Part shown: piece after piece, positions 37,470 through 46,939 of the stretch | Layout: each line of letters opens with the position of its first letter | Position numbering within the stretch: position 1 is the stretch's first letter | From: Azospirillum doebereinerae | Lineage (GTDB): Bacteria > Pseudomonadota > Alphaproteobacteria > Azospirillales > Azospirillaceae | Assembly (NCBI RefSeq): GCF_003989665.1 | Contig: NZ_RZIJ01000012.1 | Location: 146,242-210,241, forward strand | Reading direction: 5' to 3' | DNA length: 64,000 nt | Notes under the pieces: generated by a model | Told to the model about the DNA's origin: nothing | Databases searched by the model: none | What the model saw: the letters and a program-made list of their open reading frames with translations, nothing else | Made by a program: the position numbers and the translations under genes

Positions 37470-38666
37470 ATGGACTTCACGCTGCCGCCCGAACTCGAAG
37501 ACTACCGCCGCCGCGTCCGCGCCTTCGTCGAGCAGGAGATCCTGCCCGTCGAGGCCGACCGCGCCAACTGGGACGAGCACGAGAACATCGCCGAGGCCCC
37601 GCTGGAGGCCCTGCGCGCCAAGGTCAAGGCCGCCGGGCTGTGGGCGGTGTCGATGCCCAAGGAGCGCGGCGGCCAGGGCCTGCCTCTGGTCGGCGTCGCC
37701 GCCTGCTACGAGGAGATGAACCGCTCGATCTTCGGGCCGGTCTGCTTCAACGGCTCGGCGCCCGACGACGGCAACATGCGCGTGCTCAACATGGTCGGCA
37801 CCGAGGCGCAGAAGGAGCGCTGGCTGCAGCCGATCATCGACGGCAAGGTGCGCAGCGCCTTCGCGATGACCGAGCCCAACCCCGGCAGCGGCTCCGACCC
37901 CGGCATGATGAGGACGAAAGCGGAGCGCAAGGGCGACCGCTGGGTGATCACCGGCCGCAAGTGGTTCATCACCGGCGCCGACGCCGCCCAGCACTTCATC
38001 CTGATGGCGCGGACCTCCGACGACACGCGCAAGGGGCTGACCGCCTTCCTGTTCGACAAGGACCAGCCGGGCTGGCGCATCGAGCGCCGCATCCCGATCA
38101 TGGGGCCGGAGGAGCATGGCGGCCACTGCGAACTGATCTTCGACGGGCTGGAGATCCCCGACGAGAACGTGTTGATGAAGGTCGGCGACGGGCTGAAGGT
38201 CACGCAGATCCGGCTCGGCCCGGCGCGGCTGACCCACTGCATGCGCTGGACGGGCCTCGCCAAGCGCAGCCTGGAGATCGCCGGCGCCTACGTGAAGGAG
38301 CGCGAGAGCTTCGGCATCCCGCTGGCCGAGCACGAGGGCGTGCAGTGGATGCTGGGCGAGGCGGCGATGCAGATCGAGATCGGCCGCCTGCTGACCATGA
38401 AGGCGGCGCACGCGCTCGACCACGGCAGCTTCGCCCGCAAGGAGGTCTCGATGGCCAAGGTGCAGGTCGCCGACACGCTGTTCAAGGCGGTGGACACGGC
38501 GATCCAGCTCTGCGGGGCGCGCGGCTATTCCAAGGACACGGTGCTGGAGTGGATCTACCGCTACGCCCGTCAGGCCAAGCTGGTCGACGGCGCGTCGGAG
38601 GTCCACAAGATGGTGCTGAGCCGCAGCTATCTGGCCGAGGGCGACGATTTCTGGAGCTGGGCGTGA
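37470..38666 (+). CDS. acyl-CoA dehydrogenase (ACAD10/11-type)
   Basis: A 398-residue flavoprotein. FAD/substrate motifs include AFAMTEPNPGSGSDP and RKWFITGADA; the C-terminal domain has ARLTHCMRWTGLAKRSLEIA and LCGARGYSKDTVLEWIYRYARQ. The TEP.PGSGSDP form and linkage to an APH kinase match the ACAD10/11 and LvaC group, which acts on 4-phosphohydroxyacyl-CoA rather than in ordinary beta-oxidation. The kinase gene starts within its stop (GTGA), so the two are coupled. The role as phosphate-eliminating isomerase is inferred. Confidence 0.9.
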   Translation: MDFTLPPELEDYRRRVRAFVEQEILPVEADRANWDEHENIAEAPLEALRAKVKAAGLWAVSMPKERGGQGLPLVGVAACYEEMNRSIFGPVCFNGSAPDDGNMRVLNMVGTEAQKERWLQPIIDGKVRSAFAMTEPNPGSGSDPGMMRTKAERKGDRWVITGRKWFITGADAAQHFILMARTSDDTRKGLTAFLFDKDQPGWRIERRIPIMGPEEHGGHCELIFDGLEIPDENVLMKVGDGLKVTQIRLGPARLTHCMRWTGLAKRSLEIAGAYVKERESFGIPLAEHEGVQWMLGEAAMQIEIGRLLTMKAAHALDHGSFARKEVSMAKVQVADTLFKAVDTAIQLCGARGYSKDTVLEWIYRYARQAKLVDGASEVHKMVLSRSYLAEGDDFWSWA

Positions 38667-39709
38667 GCGGCGCGCCCTTCCTCGACGCGGACCGCAAGGC
38701 CGCGCTGGAGGCGTGGTTGACGGCGCAAGCCGGCGCGCGCCGCGTGACCGTGACCGACGACGGGCGCCTCAGCGGCGGGGCGATCTCGCTGAACCTCGGC
38801 GTGACCCTGGAGATCGACGGCGGGCCGCTCGACGGCACTCACGCGGCGGTGCTGCGCACCGGCTCGGCCTCGGGCGTCTCGGCCAGCCTGGACAAGGCGG
38901 AGGAGGCCGCCGTCCTGCGGCTGGCCTTCGCCACCGGGGCGACGGTGCCGGAGCCGCTGTTCATCGGCGCCGATCCGGCGCTGCTCGGCGCGCCCTTCTA
39001 CATCATGCGCCGGGCGCGCGGCGTCGCCGCCGGTTTCCGGGTGGTCAAGACCGAGGCGCCGCAGCGCGAGCTGGCGCGTGAACTCGGCCGGCAGCTCGGC
39101 CGCATCCATCAGGTGCGGCCGGGGGCGCCGGGGCTGGAGTTCCTGCCCCTGCCCGCCCCCAGCGCGGCGATGCAATGCGTGAACGACTACCGGGGCTGGA
39201 TGGGCCGCTTCGCCGACACCGACCCGGTGCTGGCCTATGGCTTGCGCTGGTTGACGGTCAACGCGCCGGAGCCGGGCGAATTGGTGCTGTGCCACCGCGA
39301 CTACCGCACCGGCAACTACATGGTCGAGAACGGCGAACTGACCGCCATCATCGACTGGGAGTTCGCCGGCTGGTCCGACCCGATGGAGGACCTCGCCTGG
39401 TTCTGCGCCGCCTGCTGGCGCTTCGGCCGCTACGACCGCGAGGCCGGCGGCATCGCCGACCGCGCCGACCTCTACGCCGGTTATGAAGAGACCGCCGGAC
39501 GCACGGTGGACGAGCGCGCGGTCGCCTATTGGGAGACGGCGGGCTACCTGCGCTGGGCCACCGTGGCGCTCCAGCAGGGCATGCGCCACAGCTCGGGCAC
39601 CGAACCGTCGCTGGAGCTGGCGCTGACCGGGCGAATGCTGCCGGAAATCGAACTCGACCTGCTGCGGCACCTCGACGCCGTGGCCGGGATGTGGGGGGCC
39701 AAGCCATGA
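38663..39709 (+). CDS. APH-type phosphotransferase (LvaA/ACAD-kinase-like)
   Basis: A 348-residue kinase of the aminoglycoside phosphotransferase fold. The catalytic loop is LCHRDYRTGNYMVENGEL with Asp, followed by the metal-binding IIDWEFAGWSDP. In human ACAD10/11 this domain is fused to an acyl-CoA dehydrogenase, and in Pseudomonas LvaA it phosphorylates the 4-hydroxyl of 4-hydroxyvaleryl-CoA. The neighbouring genes make that role far likelier than drug resistance. GTG start overlapping the dehydrogenase stop; the same frame is open upstream but antisense-like. Confidence 0.85.
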   Translation: MSGAPFLDADRKAALEAWLTAQAGARRVTVTDDGRLSGGAISLNLGVTLEIDGGPLDGTHAAVLRTGSASGVSASLDKAEEAAVLRLAFATGATVPEPLFIGADPALLGAPFYIMRRARGVAAGFRVVKTEAPQRELARELGRQLGRIHQVRPGAPGLEFLPLPAPSAAMQCVNDYRGWMGRFADTDPVLAYGLRWLTVNAPEPGELVLCHRDYRTGNYMVENGELTAIIDWEFAGWSDPMEDLAWFCAACWRFGRYDREAGGIADRADLYAGYEETAGRTVDERAVAYWETAGYLRWATVALQQGMRHSSGTEPSLELALTGRMLPEIELDLLRHLDAVAGMWGAKP

Positions 39710-40074
39710 TCAACGACGAACCCGACGCCCGCGACCTCGTCGCCATCGCGTTGCGGAGCTTCCGCGAGACGATCCTGCCGCTGGTCCCGGCGGAACAGCG
39801 CTTCACCGCCCTGATGATCGCCAACGCGCTGGCGACCGCCGAGCGGGAACTGGCCGCCGGCGCCTCGGCCGAACCGGCGCTGGCCGCCGCCGTCGGCGGA
39901 CTGCTGGGCGAGACCGGCGATCTCTCCACCTTGGCCCCGCGCCTGTGCGCCGCCATCGGAGAAGGCCGCTTCGACGACGACGAACCGCAGGCGGCGCTGC
40001 GCCGGGTGCTGTTCGACCTGACCCGCGCACGGATGGCCGTGTCCAACCCGAAGCTGCTGGCGGCCGGGCGATGA
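39706..40074 (+). CDS. DUF6285-family small protein (LvaB-like)
   Basis: A 122-residue helical protein (DLVAIALRSFRETILPLVPA, then LMIANALATAERELAAG). It resembles DUF6285 proteins that sit beside APH kinases. The equivalent small protein in the levulinate system, LvaB, is required for kinase LvaA activity, so a kinase partner or chaperone role is inferred. ATGA overlaps tie it to the kinase upstream and the phosphatase downstream. Confidence 0.78.
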   Translation: MINDEPDARDLVAIALRSFRETILPLVPAEQRFTALMIANALATAERELAAGASAEPALAAAVGGLLGETGDLSTLAPRLCAAIGEGRFDDDEPQAALRRVLFDLTRARMAVSNPKLLAAGR

Positions 40075-40799
40075 GCGCCGTCCCTCCCCCCTTCACGCCC
40101 CTGGCCGGCACGGTGGCGCGCCGCCGCCTCTACCTGATGCGCCACGGCCACGTCGCCTATTACGACGCCGAGGGCCGTCCGCTGAATCCGAAGTTGGCGG
40201 AGCTGACCGAACGCGGCCGGGAGGAGGCCCGCGCGGTCGGCGAGTTGCTCGCCGGGGTGCCGCTCGACCGGGTGGTCTGCTCCGGCCTCGCCCGCACGCG
40301 GCAGACCGCCGAGCTGGCGCTCGCCGGGCGCGGCCTGACGGTGGAGGACGATCCGGCCTTCCTGGAGATCCGTGCCGGGCGGCTGTCGACGATCCCGCGC
40401 GCGGAGCGTGAGGCCGCCTATGTCTACGGCTTCGAGGGGGCCGGGGCCGAGGGGGCCAGCTTCGCCGGGGGCGACGGCTTCGCGGCCGTGCGCGACCGGG
40501 TGTTTGCGGGCATCGAGCGGCTGGTGCTGGAGCCCGGCTGGACGCATCTCGCGCTGTTCGCCCATGACGGGGTGAACCGCATGCTGATGGCCTGGGCCTG
40601 CGGGGCCGGGCTGGGCGCCCTGGCGGCGTTCGAGCAGGATTACGGCTGCGTCAACATCCTGGACGTCGACGTGGCGGACGGGCGGATCCTCCGCCGCTTC
40701 ATCCGCGCCGTGAACATCACGCCTAGCAATCCTGCCAAGAACGGCCTGCACGAGACCAGCCTGGAAATCGCCTTCCGGCCCGTGCTGACGCTGGACTAG
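40071..40799 (+). CDS. histidine phosphatase family protein
   Basis: A 242-residue phosphoglycerate-mutase-fold enzyme: catalytic LMRHGHV near residue 24, SGLARTRQTAELAL, and AHDGVNRMLMAW carrying the second His. It ends the SDR-ACAD-kinase-DUF6285 operon with an ATGA overlap. It might remove phosphate from dead-end phospho-intermediates made by the kinase; this is an inference from position. Confidence 0.85.
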   Translation: MSAVPPPFTPLAGTVARRRLYLMRHGHVAYYDAEGRPLNPKLAELTERGREEARAVGELLAGVPLDRVVCSGLARTRQTAELALAGRGLTVEDDPAFLEIRAGRLSTIPRAEREAAYVYGFEGAGAEGASFAGGDGFAAVRDRVFAGIERLVLEPGWTHLALFAHDGVNRMLMAWACGAGLGALAAFEQDYGCVNILDVDVADGRILRRFIRAVNITPSNPAKNGLHETSLEIAFRPVLTLD

Positions 40800-40811
40800 T
40801 TCGGAGGGCGC

Positions 40812-40924
40812 TTGCCCCCTCCCTAACCCTCCCCCGCCTGCGGCGGGAGAGGGAACTCCGCCGAACGTTGGCAAGCCTCCTGCCCCCTCTCCCGCGAAGC
40901 GGGGGAGGGATGGGGAGGGGGCAA
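40812..40924. repeat. compound GC-rich palindromic element
   Basis: Two hairpins, CCCTCCCCCGCC/GGCGGGAGAGGG (40827-40853) and CCTCTCCCGC/GCGGGGGAGG (about 40885-40908), are nested inside a larger inverted repeat of TTGCCCCCTCCC near 40812 with GGGAGGGGGCAA near 40913. Same family as the other GGGAGAGGG copies, here doubled, downstream of the phosphatase gene. Confidence 0.65.
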
Positions 40925-40961
40925 CCCGCCCGACCACTTCCCCACAACCAAGGAAACCACC

Positions 40962-41123
40962 ATGCTGACCTTCGACGACTGCGTCGCCCTGTCCGACGCC
41001 GAGGCCCCTGACGCCGAACTCCACGCCCTCGACACCCACACCGCGTTCCGCGTGATGGCCGGGCAGCCGGCCCCCGAACAGCCGCGCCGCCCTACAGCGC
41101 CTTCGCCTGATCGCGCAGCATGA
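40962..41123 (+). CDS. short ORF, 53 residues, possible small protein
   Basis: Begins MLTFDDCVALSDAEAPDAE after a good AAGGA site 8 nt upstream. The MLTFDDC.AL opening resembles a class of small alphaproteobacterial proteins, but the rest is Ala/Pro-rich and does not match that class. Its end overlaps the convergent acyl-CoA ligase gene by 32 nt. It may be a truncated or decayed copy. Confidence 0.4.
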   Translation: MLTFDDCVALSDAEAPDAELHALDTHTAFRVMAGQPAPEQPRRPTAPSPDRAA

Positions 41124-42708
41124 ACTTCTGAATCTTGCCGGTCGAGGTCTTGGGCAGCGGCCCGAAGATCACCGTCCTCGGCACCTTGTAATGCGCCATG
41201 TTCGCCCGGCAATAGGCGAGGATGTCCGCCTCGGTCACCGCGCTCTCGGAACCGGGCTTCAGGGTGACGAAGGCGCAGGGCGTCTCGCCCCATTTGGCGT
41301 CCGGGCGGGCCACCACGGCGGCCTCCATCACGTGGGGGTGGCGGTACAACATCTCCTCGACCTCCAGCGAGGCGATGTTCTCGCCGCCGGAGATGATGAT
41401 GTCCTTCGACCGGTCCTTGATCTCGACATAGCCGTCCGGGTGCAGCACCGCGAGGTCGCCGGTGTGCAGCCAGCCGTCGCGCAGCGCTTCCTCGGTGGCG
41501 ACGGGGTTCTTCAGATAACCCTTCATCACCGTGTTGCCGCGCAGGGCCAACTCGCCCATCGTCACGCCGTCGGCCGGCACCGGAAGCCCGGTCGCCGGGT
41601 CGAGCACGGTCTGCTCCGACATGGTGACCATCGCCACGCCTTGCCGCGCCATCATCACCGCGCGCTCGGCCAGATCGAGATCCGCCCACTCGTCCTGCCA
41701 CGCGCAGACGCTGGCCGGGCCGTAGCATTCGGTCATGCCGTAGAGATGGGTCACCGCGAAGCCCAGCCGCTCCATCTGGTCGATCACCGCGCTGGGCGGC
41801 GCGGCACCGCCGGTCGCCACCGACACCGGCCCATGCTCGAACGACCGTTTCGCCGTATCAGGCGCGTGGATCAGCATGGTCAGCACCACCGGGGCGCCGC
41901 AGAGATGCGTCACCTTCTCCTCGGCGATCAGGCGGAAGATCGCCGCCGGGTCGACCTGCCGCAGGCAGACATGGGTGCCGCCGACCGCCGTCACCGCCCA
42001 GGGGTAGGTCCAGCCGTTGCAATGGAACATCGGCAGCGTCCACAGATAGACGCTGCGCGGCCCCAGCCCGAAGGTCAGCGCGTTGCCCAGAGCGTTCATG
42101 TGGCCGCCGCGATGGTGATAGACGACGCCCTTCGGGTTGCCGGTGGTGCCCGACGTGTAGTTCAGGGCGAGATCGTCCCACTCGTCCTGCGGCATGACGA
42201 AGGGACGCTCGGCGTCGCCGGTCGCCAAGAAATCCTCGTATTCAAGCTCGCCGACCGGCTCGACGGACTGGGCGGCCTCGTCGTCGACCCAGACCACGCG
42301 CGGCCGCGCCGTCCCGGCGGCGAAGGCGGCGCGCACCACATCGGAGAAGCCGCGATCGACGATCAGGACCTTGCTCTCGGCGTGCTCCAGGATGAAGGCG
42401 ACGGTGGCGGCGTCCAGCCGGGTGTTGATGCTGTTCAGCACGGCGCCGCAGCCCGGAACGCCGAAATGCGCCTCCAGCATGGCCGGCGTGTTGGGCAGCA
42501 TCACCGAGACACGGTCGCCCCGCGCCACCCCGGCGTCGGTCAGGGCGGCGGCCAGCGCGCGGGCGCGGGCGTAAACCTCCGCGTAGCTGCGGCGGAGCGC
42601 GCCGTACACCACGGCGGTCTTGGCCGGGTAGACCTGGGCCGCGCGGCGCAGGAAATCGAGCGGAGTCAGCGGAACGTGGTTCGCCGTCCGTTTTGGCAAC
42701 GCATCCAT
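41092..42708 (-). CDS. AMP-forming acyl-CoA ligase
   Basis: A 538-residue ANL-superfamily enzyme. P-loop LNYTSGTTGNPKGVVYHHRG, THLYGMTECYGP and the hinge region LHTGDLAVLHPDGYVEIKDR, then the catalytic Lys in KTSTGKIQKFML. The closest types are medium-chain fatty acyl-CoA synthetases (AlkK group); in the levulinate system the corresponding enzyme is LvaE. It would activate the acid entering the neighbouring pathway. The ATG at 42708 has a GCGGAG site and is preferred to the ATG at 42726. It is convergent with the SDR operon and divergent from the second SDR. Confidence 0.9.
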   Translation of the reverse strand: MDALPKRTANHVPLTPLDFLRRAAQVYPAKTAVVYGALRRSYAEVYARARALAAALTDAGVARGDRVSVMLPNTPAMLEAHFGVPGCGAVLNSINTRLDAATVAFILEHAESKVLIVDRGFSDVVRAAFAAGTARPRVVWVDDEAAQSVEPVGELEYEDFLATGDAERPFVMPQDEWDDLALNYTSGTTGNPKGVVYHHRGGHMNALGNALTFGLGPRSVYLWTLPMFHCNGWTYPWAVTAVGGTHVCLRQVDPAAIFRLIAEEKVTHLCGAPVVLTMLIHAPDTAKRSFEHGPVSVATGGAAPPSAVIDQMERLGFAVTHLYGMTECYGPASVCAWQDEWADLDLAERAVMMARQGVAMVTMSEQTVLDPATGLPVPADGVTMGELALRGNTVMKGYLKNPVATEEALRDGWLHTGDLAVLHPDGYVEIKDRSKDIIISGGENIASLEVEEMLYRHPHVMEAAVVARPDAKWGETPCAFVTLKPGSESAVTEADILAYCRANMAHYKVPRTVIFGPLPKTSTGKIQKFMLRDQAKAL

Positions 42709-42881
42709 GGGAAACTCCGCTGACATCCGTTCATTTCACGCCGCCGCATCGACGGCCCGTCCGTGCCGCCGATGTAGCGCGCTGGAAAGAAATGAGCAAG
42801 ACGCGACGCATACCCCATGATTTTCTTGCGGAAATCCGTATGATCCCAGCCGGATCGAACACAGCGACCGGCGGGTGCGGC

Positions 42882-43667
42882 ATGACGGATTCAGCGTTTC
42901 CCTCTCTCTCGATGTTCTCCCTGGCCGGCAAGGTCGCGCTGGTGACCGGCTCGGGCCGTGGCCTGGGGCTGGAGATCGCCCGCGCGATGAGCGGCGTCGG
43001 CGCCCATGTCCTGCTCAACGGCCGCAACCCAGAACCCTTGCGGGCGCAGGCCGACGCCATCACGGCGGCCGGCGGCAAGGCGTCCGCCCTGCCCTTCGAC
43101 GTGGCCGACCCGGCGGCGGTGCGCGAGGCCTTCGATCATATTGAGCGGGAGCACGGACAGCTCGACGTGCTGGTCCTCAACGTCGGCCAGCGCAACCGCA
43201 AGCCGCTGGCCGAGTTCGCGAACGAGGAGATCCGGCATCTGCTGGACGTCGACCTCGCCTCGGGCCTGATACTGGCGCGGGAGGCGGCGCGGCTGATGGT
43301 GCCCCGGCGCGAAGGCCGCTTGATCGCCGTGACCTCCGTCGCCGGGCAGATCGCCAAGGCCAACGACGCGGTCTACACCGCCGCCAAGGCCGGCCTGACC
43401 GGCATGGTGCGGGCGCTGGCCGCCGAATACGGGCCGGTCGGCCTGACCAGCAACGCGGTGGCCCCCGGCTTCTTCGCCACCGAGACCAACGCCGCCCTGG
43501 TCGCCGACCCGCGCGCCTCGGCCTATTTCGAGGAGCGCACCCCGCTGCGCCGCTGGGGCCGCCCGGCGGAGATCGCCGGGGCCGCCGTGTTCCTGGCGTC
43601 CCCGGCGGCTTCCTACGTCAACGGCCACGTCCTGGTGGTGGACGGCGGCGCCACCATCCAGATGTAA
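42882..43667 (+). CDS. SDR-family oxidoreductase
   Basis: A 261-residue dehydrogenase. Cofactor motif TGSGRGLGLE near residue 21, catalytic Ser in VTSVAGQ, Tyr-Lys in VYTAAKAG, end HVLVVDGGA. The usual NNAG is replaced by LNVGQRN, seen in a subgroup. It is divergent from the acyl-CoA ligase across 173 nt and may be controlled with it. It probably acts on 3-oxo or hydroxy intermediates, possibly gluconate-type substrates; not determinable. Confidence 0.88.
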   Translation: MTDSAFPSLSMFSLAGKVALVTGSGRGLGLEIARAMSGVGAHVLLNGRNPEPLRAQADAITAAGGKASALPFDVADPAAVREAFDHIEREHGQLDVLVLNVGQRNRKPLAEFANEEIRHLLDVDLASGLILAREAARLMVPRREGRLIAVTSVAGQIAKANDAVYTAAKAGLTGMVRALAAEYGPVGLTSNAVAPGFFATETNAALVADPRASAYFEERTPLRRWGRPAEIAGAAVFLASPAASYVNGHVLVVDGGATIQM

Positions 43668-43680
43668 ACGCCGGGCGGGA

Positions 43681-45372
43681 TCAGGCCGCCCGGATCTCGG
43701 CCAGGAAGCCGTCCACCTCGCGCTTCAACAGCACGGCCTGACCGGCAAGCCCGTCGGCCGAGCGCTTCACCCCATGGGTCGCGGCGCTGGTCTCGCGCTC
43801 GGCCCGCTGGATGCCGTCGACGTTGCGCGCGACCTCCGAGGTGCCGACCGCCGCCTGCTGGGCGTTGCGGCTGATCTCAGCGGTGGCGGCGCTCTGCTGC
43901 TCCACCGAGGCGGCCATCTCGGCGGTCGAGCGGTCGATCTCCTCGACCTGCCCGATGATGCCGCGCATCGCCTCCACCGTCCGGCCCGAGGCGGCCTTCA
44001 CCGCGCCGATCTGGGCGCCGATCTGCTCGGTCATCGCGTGGGTCTGGTTGGCGAGGTTCTTCACCTCCTGCGCCACCACCGCGAAGCCCTTGCCGGCCTC
44101 GCCCGCGCGGGCCGCCTCGATGGTCGCGTTCAGTGCCAGCAGGTTGGTCTGCGAGGCGACGGCGTTGATGGCCGACACGATCTGGTCCACCTGCTCGATG
44201 GCCGCCGACAGCGCGTCGAGCTGCGTCTGGGCCTGCTCGGTCCCGGCCGCCGCCGCCTTGGACCGCTCGGCGGCGCGCGCCACGCGGTTGGACAGCTCGC
44301 GGATCGCGGTGGACATCTCCTCCGACGCGGCGGCGACGGTCTGGACGTTGGCCGAGGCCTCCTCCGACGCGGCGGCGCCGGCCGCGCATTCGCCGCCGAC
44401 CCGCTCGATGGCGCCGGAGAGCTGCGTGGCCGAGACCTGGAACTCGGTGGCGGCGCTGCCGACGGTGTCGACGATGCGGCCGACCGTGCCCTCGAAGCGG
44501 GCCGCCAGATCCAGCATCGCCGCGCGCCGTTCGCTGGCGGCACGGGTCTCGGCCTCGCGGGTCTGCCGTTCCATGGCGTCGTTGCGGGCGATGTTCTCCT
44601 TGAAGACCTCCAGCGTGCGGGCCATGCCGCCGATCTCGTCGCGACGCCCGCGCTCGGGCACCTCGGCGTCCAGGTCGTGGTCGGCGAGCCGGACCATCAC
44701 CGCGTGGACCCGCGACAGCGGCAGCGTGACGCTGCGCGCCACCGCCCAGCCGAGCAGCAGCGCAACGGAAGACAGACCGGCCACCACCAGCCCGAACACC
44801 GTCATCATGCCGGCAAAGGCGGATTTCAGGTCGTCGGTGTAGACGCCGGTGCCGATCACCCAGTCCCACGGCTTGAAGTGCACCGAGTAGCTGAGCTTCT
44901 CATAGGTCGGCCCCTGGGGGGCGTTGGGGCGCGGCCATTCGTAATGGACGAATTCCGGCACCGGGGCCAGCGCGCCGCGAACCGCCTCGCGGATCACGTA
45001 GACCCCGTTGCGGTCGCGGATCTCGGCGCCGCTCTTGCCGATCAGCTGGCTGTTGGCGTGCATCACGCCAATGATTTGCGAGGTCCAGACCCAGAGATAC
45101 TCGTTGTCGGCGTAGCGGATGGCGCCGATGGCGGTCTTGGCCCGCTCTTGCGCCTCCGCCTCGCTCATCGCGCCGTCCTGCGCCAGCTTGTGATAGCGCG
45201 CGGCGATGCTGGCGCCGCTCTCGGCGATGAAGCGCACGCTGTTCATGCGCTGCTCGACCAGAGCCTGGTTGACGAAATAGCCGCCCACGGCGGCCACCAA
45301 CCCTGCCGCGATGATCGACAGGGAGGCGAGGAAACCGATACGCCAGCGTAAGGGCAGCTCCGATAAACGCAT
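43681..45372 (-). CDS. Cache-domain methyl-accepting chemotaxis protein
   Basis: A 563-residue receptor. Two transmembrane helices (about 12-32 and 190-212) flank a single-Cache periplasmic sensor ([20 protein letters not shown], then [13 protein letters not shown], then [13 protein letters not shown]), followed by HAMP and a signalling domain with the conserved [20 protein letters not shown]. sCache receptors of this kind often sense small carboxylates. Lying 36 nt beyond the short-chain fatty acid cluster on the same strand, it might steer cells toward those substrates; that link is an inference. Confidence 0.93.
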   Translation of the reverse strand: MRLSELPLRWRIGFLASLSIIAAGLVAAVGGYFVNQALVEQRMNSVRFIAESGASIAARYHKLAQDGAMSEAEAQERAKTAIGAIRYADNEYLWVWTSQIIGVMHANSQLIGKSGAEIRDRNGVYVIREAVRGALAPVPEFVHYEWPRPNAPQGPTYEKLSYSVHFKPWDWVIGTGVYTDDLKSAFAGMMTVFGLVVAGLSSVALLLGWAVARSVTLPLSRVHAVMVRLADHDLDAEVPERGRRDEIGGMARTLEVFKENIARNDAMERQTREAETRAASERRAAMLDLAARFEGTVGRIVDTVGSAATEFQVSATQLSGAIERVGGECAAGAAASEEASANVQTVAAASEEMSTAIRELSNRVARAAERSKAAAAGTEQAQTQLDALSAAIEQVDQIVSAINAVASQTNLLALNATIEAARAGEAGKGFAVVAQEVKNLANQTHAMTEQIGAQIGAVKAASGRTVEAMRGIIGQVEEIDRSTAEMAASVEQQSAATAEISRNAQQAAVGTSEVARNVDGIQRAERETSAATHGVKRSADGLAGQAVLLKREVDGFLAEIRAA

Positions 45373-45407
45373 TTTACGAACTCCAACTCACAAGGGACTG
45401 GGCGGCC

Positions 45408-45644
45408 TCAAGCCGCGCGGTCCGCGGTATGCACGACGCTGGTCACCGCCTCGACGACGCCCTTTCCCTGCGGATGCACGCGATTCACCTCGTTGAAGGC
45501 CGCGATCTGGGCGTGGCTGACATGGGTGAAATGCTCGGCCGCGAGCGCGGCGATGGCGGCAGCCTCCGCACCGCTCGGCGTCCCGTCGACGGGATCGGCG
45601 ATGACGACGCGCAGGGTGACGGGGATTTCGATGATCTGTGGCAT
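45408..45644 (-). CDS. small hypothetical protein at the end of the ato cluster
   Basis: A 78-residue soluble protein (MPQIIEIPVTLRVVIADPVD...) with a beta-strand start and two helices, His/Asn-rich at the middle. I recognise no family. It lies 71 nt after the thiolase stop on the same strand, so it is probably co-transcribed. The frame is open upstream into the thiolase gene, but the ATG at 45644 is the natural start. Confidence 0.55.
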   Translation of the reverse strand: MPQIIEIPVTLRVVIADPVDGTPSGAEAAAIAALAAEHFTHVSHAQIAAFNEVNRVHPQGKGVVEAVTSVVHTADRAA

Positions 45645-45715
45645 GGAACCGCTCGTTGATGGGGAAGCAGAAAAGGGAAGGCGCGGCCCGGAACGGACCG
45701 CGCCGTTGGGGGGAC

Positions 45716-46891
45716 TCAGTCGCGGGCGACGCAGAGCGCGACGCCCATGCCGCCGCCGATGCAGAGCGTGGCGAGGCCCTTCCTGGCGTCGCGCTTGCCC
45801 ATCTCGTGCAGCAGCGAGACCAGCACGCGGGCACCCGACGCGCCGATGGGGTGGCCGAGCGCGATGGCGCCGCCGTTGACGTTGACCTTGGCCGGGTCCC
45901 AGCCCAGCCCGGCGTTGACCGCCAGCGCCTGAGCAGCGAAAGCCTCGTTCGCCTCGATCAGGTCGAGGTCGTCCACGCTCCAGCCGGCCTTCTTCAGCGC
46001 CAGCCGCGAGGCCGGGATCGGGCCGGTGCCCATGATCGACGGATCGACGCCGGCCGTCGCCCAGGAGGCGATGCGGGCCAACGGGGTCAGGCCGCGCCGC
46101 GCCGCGTTCTCCGCCGTCATCAGCACCAACGCGGCGGCGCCGTCGTTCAGGCCCGACGCGTTGCCGGCGGTCACCGTGCCGTCCTTGGCGAAGGCCGGGC
46201 GCAGCTTGGCCAGCGACTCCAGCGTGGTGCCGAACTTGGGATGCTCGTCGGCGGCGACCACGGTGTCGCCCTTGCGGCCCTTGATGGTGATGGGAACGAT
46301 CTCGTCGGTGAAGCGGCCGCCCTTGATCGCCGCCTCGGCCTTTTGCTGCGAGGCCAGCGCGAAGAGGTCCTGCTGCTCGCGCGTCAGGTTGAAGGCGCGG
46401 GCGACGTTCTCGGCGGTGACGCCCATGTGGTAGCCGTGGAAGGCCTCCCACAGCCCGTCCTTGATCATGCTGTCCAGCATCTCCGCCGGCCCCATCTTGG
46501 TGCCGCTGCGCAGGTGCATCAGGTGGGGCGAGAGGCTCATGCTCTCCTGCCCGCCGACCACCATCACCTCGGCGTCGCCGTTGCGGATCGCCTGATGGCC
46601 GAGCGCCACGGCGCGCAGGCCCGAGCCACAGACCTGGTTGATGCCGAAGGCGGTGGCCTCCACCGGGATGCCGGCGGCGACGGCGGCCTGACGGGCGGGG
46701 TTCTGACCTTGGCCGGCGGTCAGCACTTGGCCCAGGATGACTTCGGAGACCTCGGCGGCGTCGGTGTGGGCGCGGGCGACGGCCTCGCGGATGACCGCCG
46801 CGCCCAACTCATGGGCGGCGACGGCGGACAGCCCGCCGTTGAAGGCGCCGATGGGTGTGCGGACGGCGCTGGCGATGACGATCTCGGTCAT
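45716..46891 (-). CDS. phaA: acetyl-CoA C-acetyltransferase (thiolase)
   Basis: A 391-residue thiolase. Nucleophile Cys in [15 protein letters not shown] near residue 90, then the [20 protein letters not shown]is motif and final CIGGGMG Cys. It interconverts acetoacetyl-CoA and two acetyl-CoA. With atoD, atoA and atoE it forms a route for acetoacetate and short acids to acetyl-CoA; the same enzyme can also start polyhydroxybutyrate synthesis. Confidence 0.94.
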   Translation of the reverse strand: MTEIVIASAVRTPIGAFNGGLSAVAAHELGAAVIREAVARAHTDAAEVSEVILGQVLTAGQGQNPARQAAVAAGIPVEATAFGINQVCGSGLRAVALGHQAIRNGDAEVMVVGGQESMSLSPHLMHLRSGTKMGPAEMLDSMIKDGLWEAFHGYHMGVTAENVARAFNLTREQQDLFALASQQKAEAAIKGGRFTDEIVPITIKGRKGDTVVAADEHPKFGTTLESLAKLRPAFAKDGTVTAGNASGLNDGAAALVLMTAENAARRGLTPLARIASWATAGVDPSIMGTGPIPASRLALKKAGWSVDDLDLIEANEAFAAQALAVNAGLGWDPAKVNVNGGAIALGHPIGASGARVLVSLLHEMGKRDARKGLATLCIGGGMGVALCVARD

Positions 46892-46939
46892 GGAGGTTCC
46901 TCCGGAACGTTCGGTTCTCTGGGATTGGTCGGGAGTCTC

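Noticed and set aside
37311..38606. 431-codon minus-strand frame across the acyl-CoA dehydrogenase
   Set aside because: Antisense shadow of a gene with conserved flavoprotein motifs.
38663..39709. Aminoglycoside resistance kinase
   Set aside because: The fold is shared, but the coupled acyl-CoA dehydrogenase and DUF6285 genes point to acyl-CoA metabolism.
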